A stretch of 6,618 nucleotides of DNA. Origin: Pseudomonadota bacterium (lineage in GTDB: Bacteria; Pseudomonadota; Alphaproteobacteria; Rhizobiales; Hyphomicrobiaceae). Of the stretch, positions 6,331 to 6,618 are shown piece after piece; the stretch's first letter is position 1, and each line of letters begins with the position of its first letter. Both the position numbers and the translations under genes were made by a program. The stretch covers positions 1 through 6,618 of the forward strand of contig JAEWIJ010000015.1 in NCBI GenBank assembly GCA_023387235.1, written 5' to 3'. Under the pieces are notes generated by a model. The model saw nothing but the letters and a program-made list of their open reading frames with translations, did not search any database and had not been told where the DNA came from.

Positions 6331-6347
6331 GATCGACAGCTTCGATC
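6331..6347. repeat. Second 17-bp GATC-bounded dyad upstream of the reductase
   Basis: GATCGA (6331-6336) and TCGATC (6342-6347) are perfect 6-bp arms around a 5-base centre. Like the dyad at 6265-6281 it is 17 bp long and bounded by GATC; their centres are 66 bp apart. The internal sequences differ, so a shared binding protein is only a possibility. Confidence 0.35.
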
Positions 6348-6429
6348 ACATTGCCGTGTAGTCTGGCTCCGCCTGCTAGAAGGCGCGGGCGATGCGTCGA
6401 ACACGTTGAGATCCTGCGGAATCAGTCAG

Positions 6430-6456
6430 ATCGAAGGGCCGTCGTGCACCTTCGAT
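6430..6456. repeat. Inverted repeat with 8-bp arms
   Basis: ATCGAAGG (6430-6437) and CCTTCGAT (6449-6456) are perfect inverted arms around an 11-base loop, in the gene-free right end. It shares the TCGA core seen in the dyad at 6331-6347. No T-run follows on either strand. It may be a hairpin in a leader or the edge of an unrecognised element. Confidence 0.35.
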
Positions 6457-6585
6457 GCGTGCAGACGCCCCCAGAGCCTCCATTCATCGAATGCTCCGGC
6501 ACTGTGCTCGGCCCCGATCGTGTTCTTTTTAGTGGTCCATTAGGTGTCAGAGCTGGCCAATAGTTGCCGTCGGCCCCCTTGCAGT
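6457..6585. other. Gene-free right flank
   Basis: From the reductase start to the window end (6247-6585) I find no convincing gene. Short open frames occur on both strands, for example a plus frame at 6351-6563 and a minus frame of about 35 codons near 6490-6385. None has a good ribosome-binding site or a recognisable sequence. The stretch given here holds nothing beyond a short CCCCC/GGGGG complement at 6574-6590 that leads into the homopolymer foldback. Confidence 0.3.
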
Positions 6586-6616
6586 GGGGGGGGGGGGGGA
6601 GACCCCCCCCCCCCCC
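6586..6616. repeat. G14-AGA-C14 foldback at the window end
   Basis: Fourteen G (6586-6599), AGA, then fourteen C (6603-6616) form a perfect 14-bp homopolymer hairpin two bases from the end. Such a pattern is rare in bacterial genes and typical of low-complexity read artefacts (poly-G tails joined to their own complement). The sequence around it should be treated as unreliable. Confidence 0.7.
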
Positions 6617-6618
6617 GG

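Noticed and set aside
5971..6543. Plus-strand open frame covering the reductase 5' part and the right flank
   Set aside because: The first part is the complement of the FMN reductase, and the rest has no similarity to known proteins and no start signal of its own.

Overview
The window holds six complete genes from a moderately GC-rich (about 60% by eye) Gram-negative bacterium, most likely a proteobacterium. The evidence is a Rnk-type nucleoside diphosphate kinase regulator, a Tat/lipoprotein-like L,D-transpeptidase with an SSGCVR active site, and tandem UspA domains. I cannot place it more finely. It may be a whole short contig, because the right end runs into a G14-AGA-C14 homopolymer foldback that looks like an assembly or sequencing artefact.

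Layout. Positions 1-198: no recognisable gene; a GC-rich hairpin sits just after the usp stop. 199-1620, minus strand: rnk followed by a two-domain universal stress protein, 33 bases apart and probably one transcript. 1621-1966: divergent intergenic region with a bulged hairpin and the ribosome-binding site of the next gene. 1967-3163, plus strand: a 12-helix MFS transporter of the monocarboxylate/oxalate-formate type, starting at TTG. 3168-3866, minus: an L,D-transpeptidase, convergent with the transporter with only 4 bases between stop codons. 3867-4025: a structured spacer with a 14-bp hairpin and a 16-bp palindrome. 4026-5528, minus: a monofunctional haem catalase. 5529-5697: a spacer with a LysR/OxyR-like dyad and a strong stem-loop. 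5698-6246, minus: an NAD(P)H-dependent FMN reductase. 6247-6618: no gene recognised, but three inverted repeats, the first abutting the reductase ribosome-binding site, and then the homopolymer end.

Taken together this is a stress-response neighbourhood. Catalase removes hydrogen peroxide. The flavin/quinone reductase family is linked to protection against redox-cycling compounds. The L,D-transpeptidase modifies the cell wall. UspA and Rnk belong to general stress and nucleotide-pool control. The transporter's substrate is unknown and its link to the others is only positional. I see no CRISPR array, tRNA, rRNA, identifiable insertion sequence or evident new multi-gene system. The most interesting unexplained signals are small non-coding dyads, chiefly the strand-asymmetric hairpin before the transpeptidase and the palindromes before the reductase.
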